A stretch of 64,000 nucleotides of DNA from Acidisoma sp. PAMC 29798. Lineage in GTDB: Bacteria; Pseudomonadota; Alphaproteobacteria; Acetobacterales; Acetobacteraceae. Positions 33,583 to 41,812 of this stretch are shown one piece after another. The notes below the pieces were generated by a model that made no database searches, had not been told where the DNA came from, and worked only from the letters and a program-made list of their open reading frames with translations. The stretch is from positions 1,178,001-1,242,000 of the forward strand of contig NZ_CP126994.1 of NCBI RefSeq assembly GCF_030252425.1, given 5' to 3'. How positions within the stretch are numbered: the stretch's first letter is position 1; each line of letters starts with the position of its first letter. A program made the position numbers and the translations under genes.

Positions 33583-34949
33583 TGATGCTGAACGATATGG
33601 ACCATGTGCGCGCTCTTGATGATGCGCATCACTTTCATCCCTTTACGGATCACAAGGCTTTGCATGCCGGCCGCGTGCGCGTGGTGACGCGCGCCGAAGG
33701 CGTATGGCTGTGGGATGGGGATGGCCACCGCATCCTGGACGGCATGTCCGGCCTGTGGTGCGTCAATGTCGGCTATAGTCAACCGAGTTTGGTGGCAGCG
33801 GCGGCGAAGCAAATGAGCCTGCTGCCCTATTACAACACCTTCTTCAGCAGCACGACGACGCCGGCCGCGATCTTGTCGGAGCGTTTGGCCAGCCTCGCCC
33901 CGCCGGGCTTCAGCCGCGTCTTCTACGCGTGCTCGGGCTCGGAAGCGGTGGACAGCGCGCTGCGCATGGCGCGGGTCTTCTGGCAGCTTCAGGGCAAGCC
34001 CGAGAAGCGCATCATCGTCAGTCGCGAATACGGCTATCACGGCTCGACCATGGCGGGCGCCTCGGCCGGCGGGATGACGGACATGCATCGCCAGGGCGGC
34101 GACCTGCCCGATTTCCGCCAGGTGATGACGCCCTACATCTATCGCGATGCCGGCGCGATGAGCGCGCATGACTTCGGTCTTCACGCGGCGCGCAGCCTGG
34201 AACGGCTGATCGAGGAAGTCGGTGCCGAAAAGATTGCGGCCTTCATCGGCGAGCCGATCCAGGGCGCCGGCGGCGTCATCATCCCGCCCGACAGCTACTG
34301 GCCTGAAGTTCAGCGAATCTGTCGCGCGCATGACATTCTACTGATCGCCGATGAGGTCATCTGCGGCTTTGGCCGGCTCGGCACGATGTTCGGCTCCGTC
34401 AGCTATGGCATCCAGCCCGATCTGATGACGACGGCCAAGGGCATCACCTCGGGCTATATTCCGCTCTCGGCGCTCTTTGTGGGCGATCGTGTGGCCGAAA
34501 CCTTTATCGAGGAAGGCGGCGAATTCTATCACGGCTTCACCTATTCGGGTCATCCGGTGGCTTGCGCCGTGGCGCTCGCCAATCTCGACATTATTGTGGA
34601 CCACGATCTGCCCGAAGCCGCCGAACGCCAGGGCGTGAAGCTGCGGGCATTGTTGAACGCGGCACTGGTCGATCATCCGCTGGTCGGCGAAATCCGTGGC
34701 CGGGGGCTGATCGGCGCGATCGAACTGGTGGAAGACCGTGCCGCACACAAGCCCTTCGCGAGCGACCGCAAGGTCGGCGCGACCTGCCGCAATTTCGCGA
34801 TGGAGGAGGGGCTGGTCATGCGCGCCTGCCGCGACACGATGGTCTTCGCGCCGCCGCTGGTGATTTCGGATGACGAGCTTTCCGAACTCGCGACACGCGC
34901 CGCCCGCGCCATCGACCGCACGTGGCAGAGTGTGAAGACCGACCATTAA
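33582..34949 (+). CDS. Class III aminotransferase (putrescine/gamma-aminobutyrate type)
   Basis: PLP-dependent omega-aminotransferase, about 455 residues. The PLP lysine is in [15 protein letters not shown] (near residue 287), the cofactor Asp in [15 protein letters not shown], and [17 protein letters not shown] is the phosphate-binding loop. The N-terminus [14 protein letters not shown] and the [14 protein letters not shown] text recall SpuC-like putrescine:pyruvate aminotransferases; PuuE (GABA:2-oxoglutarate) is the alternative role. The ATG at 33582 overlaps the puuB stop; ATG 33585 is equally possible. A perfect hairpin follows its stop. The locus has no adjacent puuC-like aldehyde dehydrogenase. 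Confidence 0.9.
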   Translation: MMLNDMDHVRALDDAHHFHPFTDHKALHAGRVRVVTRAEGVWLWDGDGHRILDGMSGLWCVNVGYSQPSLVAAAAKQMSLLPYYNTFFSSTTTPAAILSERLASLAPPGFSRVFYACSGSEAVDSALRMARVFWQLQGKPEKRIIVSREYGYHGSTMAGASAGGMTDMHRQGGDLPDFRQVMTPYIYRDAGAMSAHDFGLHAARSLERLIEEVGAEKIAAFIGEPIQGAGGVIIPPDSYWPEVQRICRAHDILLIADEVICGFGRLGTMFGSVSYGIQPDLMTTAKGITSGYIPLSALFVGDRVAETFIEEGGEFYHGFTYSGHPVACAVALANLDIIVDHDLPEAAERQGVKLRALLNAALVDHPLVGEIRGRGLIGAIELVEDRAAHKPFASDRKVGATCRNFAMEEGLVMRACRDTMVFAPPLVISDDELSELATRAARAIDRTWQSVKTDH

Positions 34950-34954
34950 CCCTC

Positions 34955-34991
34955 CATCGTCATCCCCGGGCCATGCCCGGGGATGACGATG
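34955..34991. terminator. Perfect 17-bp hairpin between convergent genes
   Basis: Arms CATCGTCATCCCCGGGC (34955-34971) and GCCCGGGGATGACGATG (34975-34991) pair completely around a three-base loop. It belongs to the GTCATC family and lies between the convergent aminotransferase and Na/Pi symporter genes, reaching within three bases of the latter's stop. It has no U-run, so a bidirectional terminator or transcript-end stabiliser are both possible. Confidence 0.7.
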
Positions 34992-34993
34992 CA

Positions 34994-36649
34994 CTACTCG
35001 TCCTGGCGTAGCCGGCTGGGTAGAAGCTCGCCCTTGCTCTCCAACACGGGATAAGCCGCCGCCGCGACCAGGTGGGCGTTGATGCGCTTGAGGTCGCGCA
35101 ACGCGTCCAAATGCAAGGAACTCGCCTCGGGCGAAATCGCTGTATTGGCGCGCAGACGCTCAAAATGCGCGGCTGTGGCGCTCGCTTCCATGGCACGGAA
35201 AACCTCCTTCTCCGCCGCCAACAGCCGCGCCACGCGCTCATCCTCCGTCACGAACAAGGACGCGGCGGTGTGGATATTGGTGGCCAGGCGATCGATCATC
35301 GCCAGCAACTCAGCCTCGCCCTCCTTCGACAAGATGAGCCCGTGCTTCTGCTTCCTTGCAGCCAGCGCCAGGAGGTTCTTGTCCGCGATATCACCGGCCT
35401 GCTCCATATGCGTGGCAAAGGCGAGAACGACCGTGACGCGGGCATGATCGGCCTCATTCATCGCATCGGTGTCGAGCGTGCTGAGATAGGCCTTGATGGC
35501 GGTGTTCAGCCGGTCGAGCACAGAGTCCATCCGCTTGGTCTCACTGATCTGTCGGCGATCCCCACGCTCGAACGCGTCACGCGCGCCCAGGATCATGCTC
35601 TCCAGAACGTCCGCCATGCGCAGCGCTTCGCGCGCCGCACCGCCCAGGGCAATCACGGGCGTTTCTGCCGCCAGCGGGTCGAGATACATCGGCAGCGACG
35701 GGTCACCCGGATCGACGCGTGTCGGCAGCACTTTCCGCAGCAAGGCCGCAAAAGGGGTGAGCAGCGGAAAGAAAACCAACGCTAGAATCAGGTTGAAGGC
35801 GGTGTGGAAGTCGGCCACCGCGCGCCCATCATTGGGGTCATGCACCACGAACCAGTCGCCGATATAGGGCAGGGCGATGAGCGCGACCGTGACACCCACC
35901 AACCGGTTGAGCAGATTGCCCAGCGGCAGGCGCTTGCCGGCCGGGTCGCCGCCAGTGGCACCTTCCAGCACCGGGTTGATGGCGGTGCCCAGATTCGCGC
36001 CGAGCACCAGGGCGAAGGCGGTATCGGGCGGTACCACGCCATTGGCGGCGAAGGACATCACCAGCAGCACGATCGCGACGCTGGAATGTGCGGCCCATGT
36101 TAGCCCGGCGGCCAGGACAACATCCAGGAACGGCTGGGTGGAGATGGCGCCCAGGAACATCTTCAGGCTTGGCACGTCCTCATAGGGCGTCACAAGACCC
36201 ACGAATTGGTTGAGGGCCATCAGGATGAGGCCGAGGCCGATCAGCACGCGGCCGAAATCGCGCGGGCCGGCCGTGGTGCGGCGGAACATGAGCACGCCGA
36301 ACAGGATCAATGCCGGTGCGACCTCGGCGACATTGAAGGACAGCAGTTGCACGATGAGCGTGGTGCCGACATTGGCGCCGAGCATGACGGCGAGAGCGGG
36401 CACCAGATCGACCAGCCCGCCGGCCGCGAAGCCCGTGACCATGAGGCCCGTTGCGGTGCTGCTTTGCAGGATGGCGGTGACGCCGATGCCCGCGAAGAAG
36501 GCCTTGAACCGGTTGCTCAGCGCAGTGGCGAGAAAACCGCGCAACTTCGCCCCGAACGCCCTTTGGACGCCGGTTTGCACCATATGGACACCCCAGAGCA
36601 GCAACGCGACAGCGCCTGCAAGGTCCAACAGGGTGACAGGGATCTCCAT
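34994..36649 (-). CDS. Na/Pi cotransporter family protein with PhoU-like C-terminus
   Basis: Membrane phosphate exporter/symporter of the NptA/YjbB type, 551 residues. The N-terminal two-thirds contain the inverted repeats with QSSTATGLMVTGFAAGG and ANVGTTLIVQLLSFN, and the second copy HSSVAIVLLVMSFAANG and GANLGTAINP; these QSS(T) motifs are hallmarks. The C-terminal third is a soluble helical PhoU-like domain (AREALRMADVLESMILGARDAFERGD). It is a single gene, convergent with the putrescine operon. The 195-bp upstream region holds TCTCA-ATAGTC-TGAGA (36723-36738) and no gene; I see no clear Pho box. Confidence 0.93.
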   Translation of the reverse strand: MEIPVTLLDLAGAVALLLWGVHMVQTGVQRAFGAKLRGFLATALSNRFKAFFAGIGVTAILQSSTATGLMVTGFAAGGLVDLVPALAVMLGANVGTTLIVQLLSFNVAEVAPALILFGVLMFRRTTAGPRDFGRVLIGLGLILMALNQFVGLVTPYEDVPSLKMFLGAISTQPFLDVVLAAGLTWAAHSSVAIVLLVMSFAANGVVPPDTAFALVLGANLGTAINPVLEGATGGDPAGKRLPLGNLLNRLVGVTVALIALPYIGDWFVVHDPNDGRAVADFHTAFNLILALVFFPLLTPFAALLRKVLPTRVDPGDPSLPMYLDPLAAETPVIALGGAAREALRMADVLESMILGARDAFERGDRRQISETKRMDSVLDRLNTAIKAYLSTLDTDAMNEADHARVTVVLAFATHMEQAGDIADKNLLALAARKQKHGLILSKEGEAELLAMIDRLATNIHTAASLFVTEDERVARLLAAEKEVFRAMEASATAAHFERLRANTAISPEASSLHLDALRDLKRINAHLVAAAAYPVLESKGELLPSRLRQDE

Positions 36650-36844
36650 GGGTCGGTTCGTTCCTTCGGTCTGTGCTGAGGATCGGCCGTCTGCGCGCTT
36701 GGGCGCGACTTGGGCGATGCGGTCTCAATAGTCTGAGATTGCGCTTGGGCACAAACGTTGTAACGATGGACCTGTTATGACGTCGCTTCGATCGTCAGCT
36801 TACAAACTTGCCTGTTGCGGCCGTGTAGCCTGCGTCCGTCGCCG

Positions 36845-37801
36845 TCAGGGCGTAACCTGCGTGACGGACTGTCCGGTATTTCCAATGTCGAATCCTTTGA
36901 GGAGCGTCGTCAGCGTCCTCAAAACCTCCACGCGGTCGAAGGTTGCCGGGTAGTGCTGCCGCAAGTAGGTGCGGGCACCATCCTCCTGCGCGTCATAGAG
37001 CAGCCTTTGGGTATTAGCAGGGTCGCCGGCGCCTCCATCGGAAAAGGGCGCATGCTTGAAACCGACGCGGTAGTCTTTGAACCGATGGCCTATCCGTCGC
37101 AAATCCGTAAACCAGGTCGTGCCGATATCTGCAGTCATCGCCCCGAAGGGCAAGATCGCGCCCTGCGGCACGACATGGGTCCTGGTGGCCGCAAGGTTGA
37201 TCAGGCAGGCGAACTCACCCAATCGGCACTCCGGGAAGGATGTCGGAAACTGTCGATCGATGGACTCGATGGAGGTTCGGGGGCTAGGAAATCTTCTGAT
37301 GACGTCGATCGCTTCCTCATAGGTCGGCTGATAATCCTCATGCCGAGTGCCATCACAGACGCCGGCAAAATACGCTGGGCAGTTCCAACACTGACCGATG
37401 ATTCCAGCGCCTGAGAATGCCGTTCCAACGGCCGTCACCATGTCGCCGATGACATCTGAGTGGAACAGGCAATCATTGTGCGTCACGAACAGGAAGTTTT
37501 CTCGCGACGACTCGAATGCGTATTGATAGCGTATCGACAATCTATAATCTGCATCATTCGCATATCGCCGCACATCCAACCGCGCGTTTCCGAGGTGGAT
37601 CTTTGGGACATAGTGAACGATGTCAACGTCTGGAAAACATCTCGGCAAATACTGAACACTCTCGTCATGCGGCTGTTCTTTTTCTTGCTGCATGAAGATA
37701 CGTCCGATATGTCGGCCGCTGTGTTCGATCAGTGACGCGAGGGTGACGGCCGTATTGTAAGGTTTGCCATAGACGCAGATCGCGACATCAACCTTTGTCA
37801 T
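36845..37801 (-). CDS. Hypothetical glycosyltransferase-like protein
   Basis: A 318-residue soluble protein. The start VDVAICVYGKPYNTAVTLASLIEHSG resembles the nucleotide-sugar binding beginning of GT-A (family 2-like) enzymes, and FLFVTHNDCLFHSDVIGDMV could be the DxD-like region. Four Cys occur in the middle part (GQCWNCPAYFAGVCDG, PECRLGEFACL). The acceptor and donor are unknown, and I cannot name a family. Bases 37501-37560 have 27 G/C of 60, much lower than the neighbours, suggesting recent acquisition. It lies alone between the symporter and dedA, all on the minus strand, with no sugar-biosynthesis partners nearby. Confidence 0.65.
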   Translation of the reverse strand: MTKVDVAICVYGKPYNTAVTLASLIEHSGRHIGRIFMQQEKEQPHDESVQYLPRCFPDVDIVHYVPKIHLGNARLDVRRYANDADYRLSIRYQYAFESSRENFLFVTHNDCLFHSDVIGDMVTAVGTAFSGAGIIGQCWNCPAYFAGVCDGTRHEDYQPTYEEAIDVIRRFPSPRTSIESIDRQFPTSFPECRLGEFACLINLAATRTHVVPQGAILPFGAMTADIGTTWFTDLRRIGHRFKDYRVGFKHAPFSDGGAGDPANTQRLLYDAQEDGARTYLRQHYPATFDRVEVLRTLTTLLKGFDIGNTGQSVTQVTP

Positions 37802-37827
37802 AATCGCTCCGATCGACGGTCTGAGCC

Positions 37828-38454
37828 TCAGGTGCGGCGGCTGCGCCGTATCCGAGCGACGATAAAATAGCCCAGGCCCGCGAGCAGAAAAAGCAGCACG
37901 ATGCCGTCAAACCCGTGCATCGTGGACCGCAGCGCCGGACTGTTGTCCCAGTGGGCGCCGAGCTTTTCTCCCACCCAGGCGAGGGCGAAGCACCAGGGCC
38001 AGGAGCCGATGAAGGTATAGATATGAAAGCGCAGCCGGTTCATCCGCGCGATGCCGGCGGGCAGGGCGATGAAGGTGCGGATCACCGGCAGCAGCCGGCC
38101 AATGAGCACCGTGATGGCGCCATGGCGTTGGAACAGCCGATCCACCATGTCCAGCTCATGGTGGTCTAATAGGATATAGCGGCCCCAGCGCTCTACGAAG
38201 GGCCGCCCACCCCGGGCGCCGACCTCATACGCGACGGCGGAGCCGATGTTGCAGCCGATTGCGCCGGCCGTCGCGACGAGGGCGAGGTTGAAGCGCCCGA
38301 TCGAGACGAGGTAGCCCGCGAAGGGCATGATGACCTCGGACGGCAAGGGCAGGCAGGCGGATTCGATCGCCATCAGCAGGGCCACGCCGCCATAGCCGCC
38401 CTGCGAGATGATGCCGACAATCCAGCCGACGAGGCCTCCGAGGGCGTTATGCAT
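37828..38454 (-). CDS. DedA family membrane protein (SNARE-associated/VTT domain)
   Basis: Integral membrane protein of 208 residues, with the conserved sequence ESACLPLPSEVIMPFAGYLVSIG at about residues 31-53 and GRLLPVIRTFIALPAGIARM near 118-137, both DedA hallmarks. Members act as lipid scramblases/undecaprenyl phosphate transporters or support membrane potential. It is separate from the glycosyltransferase-like gene by 26 bp on the same strand and divergent from the small membrane protein at 38636. Confidence 0.94.
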   Translation of the reverse strand: MHNALGGLVGWIVGIISQGGYGGVALLMAIESACLPLPSEVIMPFAGYLVSIGRFNLALVATAGAIGCNIGSAVAYEVGARGGRPFVERWGRYILLDHHELDMVDRLFQRHGAITVLIGRLLPVIRTFIALPAGIARMNRLRFHIYTFIGSWPWCFALAWVGEKLGAHWDNSPALRSTMHGFDGIVLLFLLAGLGYFIVARIRRSRRT

Positions 38455-38635
38455 CAGGCGTCCTTATGGGTTGGTCGCCCCTGCTATCGAGGAGTGCGGG
38501 GAGAAGCGCAATGTCATCTCCGCTGGCGGTTGCGTGCCGTGGTCCTGGCCTTGTGCTATGGGGCGATAGCCCTCAGAAAGACGGCATGAGAGCGCGGCGC
38601 TGGGCGGCGGTGCGCGGCCGAAAAGGAGCCTTCGA

Positions 38636-38812
38636 GTGTCGGGTCTAGTGAGAGAACTTCTGGGGATCGTCTTTTTCCTCGCGCTGGGGGCCTTCATCTT
38701 CTTCGATGCCCGAAAGAAGGCGACCTTCTACCAGGTCGTAGGATGCGAGATCGTCTTGTTTTCGTTCTTCTTGTTCTACACGATCTTTACTTGGAAATTC
38801 GTGGGCTTCTAA
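38636..38812 (+). CDS. Small membrane protein, 58 residues
   Basis: Encodes MSGLVRELLGIVFFLALG followed by AFIFFDARKKATFYQ and a second hydrophobic stretch VLFSFFLFYTIFTWKFVGF-like end. GTG at 38636 follows AAGGAG (38623-38628) by seven bases, which is ideal. It is predicted to have two transmembrane segments separated by a basic loop (DARKK). The family is unknown to me; its size is below common gene-calling cutoffs. It lies upstream of the RelE/Xre pair by 22 bp and divergent from dedA; it might be cotranscribed with the toxin-antitoxin genes. Confidence 0.7.
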   Translation: MSGLVRELLGIVFFLALGAFIFFDARKKATFYQVVGCEIVLFSFFLFYTIFTWKFVGF

Positions 38813-38834
38813 CCCCCCGCATCCTGGGGTCGCC

Positions 38835-39098
38835 GTGCCGTATTTGGGCGAAGAACGGGAGGGCGAGTGGGCACTGGCCGACCTCGCAGCGATGCCCAAG
38901 GCCGATTCTAAGCGCGTGCGCGCCGCTCTGCAGCAGGTTGCCGACGATCACCCGCAGCGGATGCCGTTTGTAACCGAGATGGTCGGAATGCCGACCTACT
39001 GGCGGCTTCGGAAGGGCGGCTGGCGCGCCATTTATTACATGACCGATGGCAAGATGACCGTCACGACCGTTCAAAAGAGGGGAGACGTTTATCGATGA
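38835..39098 (+). CDS. RelE/HigB-type toxin
   Basis: An 87-residue protein resembling RelE/ParE-superfamily mRNA interferases or gyrase-type toxins. The ending MPTYWRLRKGGWRAIYYMTDGKMTVTTVQKRGDVYR is the typical RelE C-terminal pattern (basic strand followed by KRGDVYR). GTG at 38835 is a probable start (TGGGG upstream). Its stop overlaps the ATG of the Xre antitoxin gene (ATGA), the HigBA-like toxin-first order. Ribosome-dependent mRNA cleavage is inference from the family. Confidence 0.86.
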   Translation: MPYLGEEREGEWALADLAAMPKADSKRVRAALQQVADDHPQRMPFVTEMVGMPTYWRLRKGGWRAIYYMTDGKMTVTTVQKRGDVYR

Positions 39099-39490
39099 AC
39101 GTTATGGCGCCGAAGCCAATCGAGATGACCGAGGCGACTGTCACTTTCAGCCGCAGCGATTGGGAGGCCCACCTGGACCGGTTGGAGGAGCAGTCTGATC
39201 GCGCTGCAGTGGCTCGTTCGATGGCGGAGCGCGAGCGGCTCGGCGAAGCCGAGTTCGCGCGCCTGTCCTACACCATGGCGGAGACGAACCGGATCATCGA
39301 CGACGGGGTGTCGCGCATCACGATCTGGCGGGAGCGAGCTGGGGTGACCCAGCGTGCCTTGGCCACAGAAGCGGGAGTCAGTGCCGGCTATCTGTCAGAA
39401 ATTGAAGCCGGGAAGAAGCCGGGAAGCGTCACGGCGCTGGCGGCCATCGCGAAAGTATTGCGCGTGCCGATGGAACATCTGTTGGGGTGA
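39095..39490 (+). CDS. Xre-family antitoxin (HigA-like)
   Basis: A 131-residue protein. The N-terminal half is a charged toxin-binding helical region (WEAHLDRLEEQSDRAAVARSMAERERLGEAEFARL). The C-terminal half is a helix-turn-helix of HTH_3/Xre type: WRERAGVTQRALATEAGVSAGYLSEIEAGKKPGSVTALAAIAKVL. It overlaps the toxin gene (ATGA). It probably neutralises the toxin and represses the operon. The pair ends 162 bp from a tRNA gene on the opposite strand. Confidence 0.9.
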   Translation: MNVMAPKPIEMTEATVTFSRSDWEAHLDRLEEQSDRAAVARSMAERERLGEAEFARLSYTMAETNRIIDDGVSRITIWRERAGVTQRALATEAGVSAGYLSEIEAGKKPGSVTALAAIAKVLRVPMEHLLG

Positions 39491-39563
39491 AGCCACTCGC
39501 GGCGCTCCGCGGCGGATGCGGGCTGTTTAGGCGTCTCCAAAGGAAGATCGCGTGAGCCCGGAT

Positions 39564-39611
39564 TGCCAAACCGGGACAGCGACGACTGCCAAACCGCATA
39601 AAATCGGTTTG
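39564..39611. repeat. Repeated TGCCAAACCG and stem-loop after the antitoxin
   Basis: TGCCAAACCG occurs at 39564-39573 and again at 39587-39596. The second copy forms a 7-bp perfect stem, CAAACCG (39590-39596) with CGGTTTG (39605-39611). It could be a weak terminator for the toxin-antitoxin operon or a binding site; evidence is only structural. Confidence 0.4.
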
Positions 39612-39652
39612 ATCTGTTTATGAAAAAACGCATCAATTTCAATGTGTTGAAC

Positions 39653-39727
39653 TGGTAGCGGCGGACGGATTTGAACCGCCGACCAAGAGATTATGATTCT
39701 CCTGCTCTACCGCTGAGCTACGCCGCC
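39653..39727 (-). tRNA. tRNA with anticodon CAT, probable elongator tRNA-Met
   Basis: Read on the minus strand, 75 nt including encoded CCA. Acceptor arm GGCGGCG/CGCCGCT (one G-T pair), D-stem GCTC/GAGC, anticodon stem GGAGA/TCTCT with loop ATCATAA giving anticodon CAT, and T-arm GGCGG-TTCAAAT-CCGTC. The discriminator is A. The elongator form is inferred from the paired first acceptor position and the overall similarity to alphaproteobacterial tRNA-Met; a tRNA-Ile2 (lysidine-modified CAT) cannot be excluded by eye. Confidence 0.93.
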
Positions 39728-39812
39728 AAACCAGTCATCGCAGCGAGAGCGGACCCTCGCGCGGTTGGAGCGGATACCGCCCACCCCGCGTCGCGTCAAC
39801 CCGTGATGACGC

Positions 39813-40658
39813 TCAGGTCGTCGCCGGCCGGGCCGGGTAGCCCGGATAATCGTCATCCACCAGAAACGGGAATGGCCCGGGGAACTGCTCCACATAGACC
39901 ACGTGGCTGGCGATGCCGCCGTCCGGCAGATGCAGATGGAGTTGATAGGCCGGCGGCTCCAGCACCAGGGCATCCGGCACGCCCGGTGTCAGCGTCAGCG
40001 CCGTCTGATGCACCACAGAGGGCGCCACGATCACGATGGCCGAACCCAGCCGCCCGACGATGGAACGGTGATGGTGCCCCGTCAGAATCCGCTCCACCTG
40101 CGGATGGCGATCGAGCAGTGCCGCCAGGTCTGCCGTATTGCGTAGGAAGATGCCGTCCATGCTGGCGGCGCCCGTCAGCATCGGCGGATGATGCAGAACG
40201 AGCATCGTGGGCTTGTGCGGCTGGGCGGAAAGCGTGTGGTCCAGGAAGGCGAGTCGCTCGGGGCAGAGCAGGCCGTAACCCGCCTCTGGCACCACGGAAT
40301 CGAGCATCACCAGCCTGACCGGATAATCCTCGACTGCATATTGCACGAAATCGGGGTCACTCAGCACGCCCGGCATATGACCGAGGCCGGCGCGGAAATT
40401 GTCCCGCCGGTCATGGTTACCGGGCACGACGAAGACCGGCATCGTCAGATGGCGGCGCAGCATGGCGGCGGCCATCGCATATTCCTCGGGCCGGCCGCAT
40501 TCGGTGACATCGCCGGAGATGATGACGATGTCCGGCGCCGGCCGCAGCGCCGCGACGGCCGCCAGCGCCCGCTCGACCAGCATGTTCGTTTCCACGACGC
40601 GCGCGGCCGGCACACCGAGCGGCCGTACATGGAGGTCCGACAATTGGGCGATCAGCAT
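39813..40658 (-). CDS. Metallophosphoesterase (CpdA-like phosphodiesterase)
   Basis: Calcineurin-like enzyme, 281 residues. Metal-ligand motifs appear in order: AQLSDLHV (D and H), IISGDVTECG, VVPGNHDRRDNF, LVLHHPPML and TGHHHRSIVG. These match class III cyclic-nucleotide phosphodiesterases (CpdA/GpdQ type), including glycerophosphodiesterase GpdQ; the natural substrate (cAMP, glycerophosphodiester or other) is unresolved. A monocistronic gene, with the tRNA downstream. Confidence 0.92.
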   Translation of the reverse strand: MLIAQLSDLHVRPLGVPAARVVETNMLVERALAAVAALRPAPDIVIISGDVTECGRPEEYAMAAAMLRRHLTMPVFVVPGNHDRRDNFRAGLGHMPGVLSDPDFVQYAVEDYPVRLVMLDSVVPEAGYGLLCPERLAFLDHTLSAQPHKPTMLVLHHPPMLTGAASMDGIFLRNTADLAALLDRHPQVERILTGHHHRSIVGRLGSAIVIVAPSVVHQTALTLTPGVPDALVLEPPAYQLHLHLPDGGIASHVVYVEQFPGPFPFLVDDDYPGYPARPATT

Positions 40659-40703
40659 GCGGTTGGTTCCTTGGTCGCTAAGCCGGGGTCGCTGAGGCGG
40701 TCT

Positions 40704-41795
40704 CTAGGTTCCGACGGCCGCGAGGTCTACCGACCGTTCGATGAAACCGCCGCCGATGACGCGCTCACCCTGGTAGAAGACGCAGGCCTGGCCGGGCGCG
40801 GGCAGGGCGGCCTCATCGAGCAGAACCTCGGCGAAGCCACCGGCAATGGGCCGCAATACGGCGCCCTGCGGCTCGGCGCGGGCGCGCAGCTTGACCGTCG
40901 CGCGCAGACCATCAGCCGCGGGATCGACCAGCCAGTTGACTTCCCGCAGCCGGACCTCGCGCACGCCGGTGCTGCGGGGGCCGATGATGACGCGCCGGCG
41001 CGCAGGGTCCAGCCGCGTCACCACTGGAGCGGCCTCGCCCTCGACACGCGGCAGACCCAGGCGCTTGGCCTGGCCCACGGTGAAGCGCGCGACGCCCGCA
41101 TGCTGGCCGAGCACGCGGCCATCACCGTCCACGATGTCGCCGGGGGCCATCGCATCTGGCCGCAGCCGCTCCACGATATCGGTGTAACGGCCGTCGGGTA
41201 CGAAGCAGATGTCCTGGCTGTCGGGCTTGACTGCGACCTGCAAGCCCAGCCGCGCCGCCTGCGCGCGCACGGCGGCCTTGTCGGGCATGTCCCCCAGGGG
41301 AAAGCGGCTATAGGCGAGCTGCGCGCGGGTGGTGGCGAACAGGAACCAGCTCTGGTCGCGGGCGGGGTCCACAGCGCGGTGCAGTTCCGGGCCGTCCGCG
41401 CCCTCGACCCGGCGCACGTAATGGCCGGTCGCCATAGCCTCTGCGCCCAGATCGCGGGCCATGGCAATGAGATCGCCGAACTTCAGGCTCTGGTTGCAGC
41501 GCACGCAGGGCACCGGGGTCTCGCCCGCCGCATATTGGGCGGCGAAATCCTCCATCACCGTGGCGCGAAACCGCGCCTCGGCATCGATGACGTAATGGGC
41601 GATGCCAAGCCGGTCCGCGACGCGCTTGGCGTCATGGATGTCCTCACCCGCGCAGCAGGCGCCCCGACGCTTGGCCGCAGCGCCATGGTCATAGAGCTGC
41701 AAGGTCACGCCGATGACCTCATGTCCCTGTTCGGCCAGGAGACCGGCAACGACGGAGCTATCCACCCCGCCCGACATGGCAACAACGATCCGCAT
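40704..41795 (-). CDS. mnmA: tRNA-specific 2-thiouridylase
   Basis: Introduces the sulfur at wobble U34 of tRNA-Lys, Glu and Gln. It has 363 residues from ATG 41795, with GAGAAGG eight bases upstream. The PP-loop is VAMSGGVDSSVVAGLL (residues 6-21), then the catalytic Cys in PCVRCNQSLKFG and a second Cys in SQDICFVPDGRY. The frame stays open to 41984 but the extra part overlaps nth and is not conserved. It follows nth by 17 bp on the same strand. Confidence 0.97.
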   Translation of the reverse strand: MRIVVAMSGGVDSSVVAGLLAEQGHEVIGVTLQLYDHGAAAKRRGACCAGEDIHDAKRVADRLGIAHYVIDAEARFRATVMEDFAAQYAAGETPVPCVRCNQSLKFGDLIAMARDLGAEAMATGHYVRRVEGADGPELHRAVDPARDQSWFLFATTRAQLAYSRFPLGDMPDKAAVRAQAARLGLQVAVKPDSQDICFVPDGRYTDIVERLRPDAMAPGDIVDGDGRVLGQHAGVARFTVGQAKRLGLPRVEGEAAPVVTRLDPARRRVIIGPRSTGVREVRLREVNWLVDPAADGLRATVKLRARAEPQGAVLRPIAGGFAEVLLDEAALPAPGQACVFYQGERVIGGGFIERSVDLAAVGT

Positions 41796-41812
41796 GCGGG
41801 AAACCTTCTCGA

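Noticed and set aside
36723-36738. Small palindrome TCTCA-ATAGTC-TGAGA upstream of the Na/Pi symporter as a Pho box
   Set aside because: It does not match the CTGTCAT-type Pho box; with 5-bp arms it is too short to claim as an operator.
38466-38648. 60-codon plus-strand frame between dedA and the small membrane protein
   Set aside because: Its translation has no hydrophobic or conserved pattern and it overlaps the better-supported frame starting at 38636.
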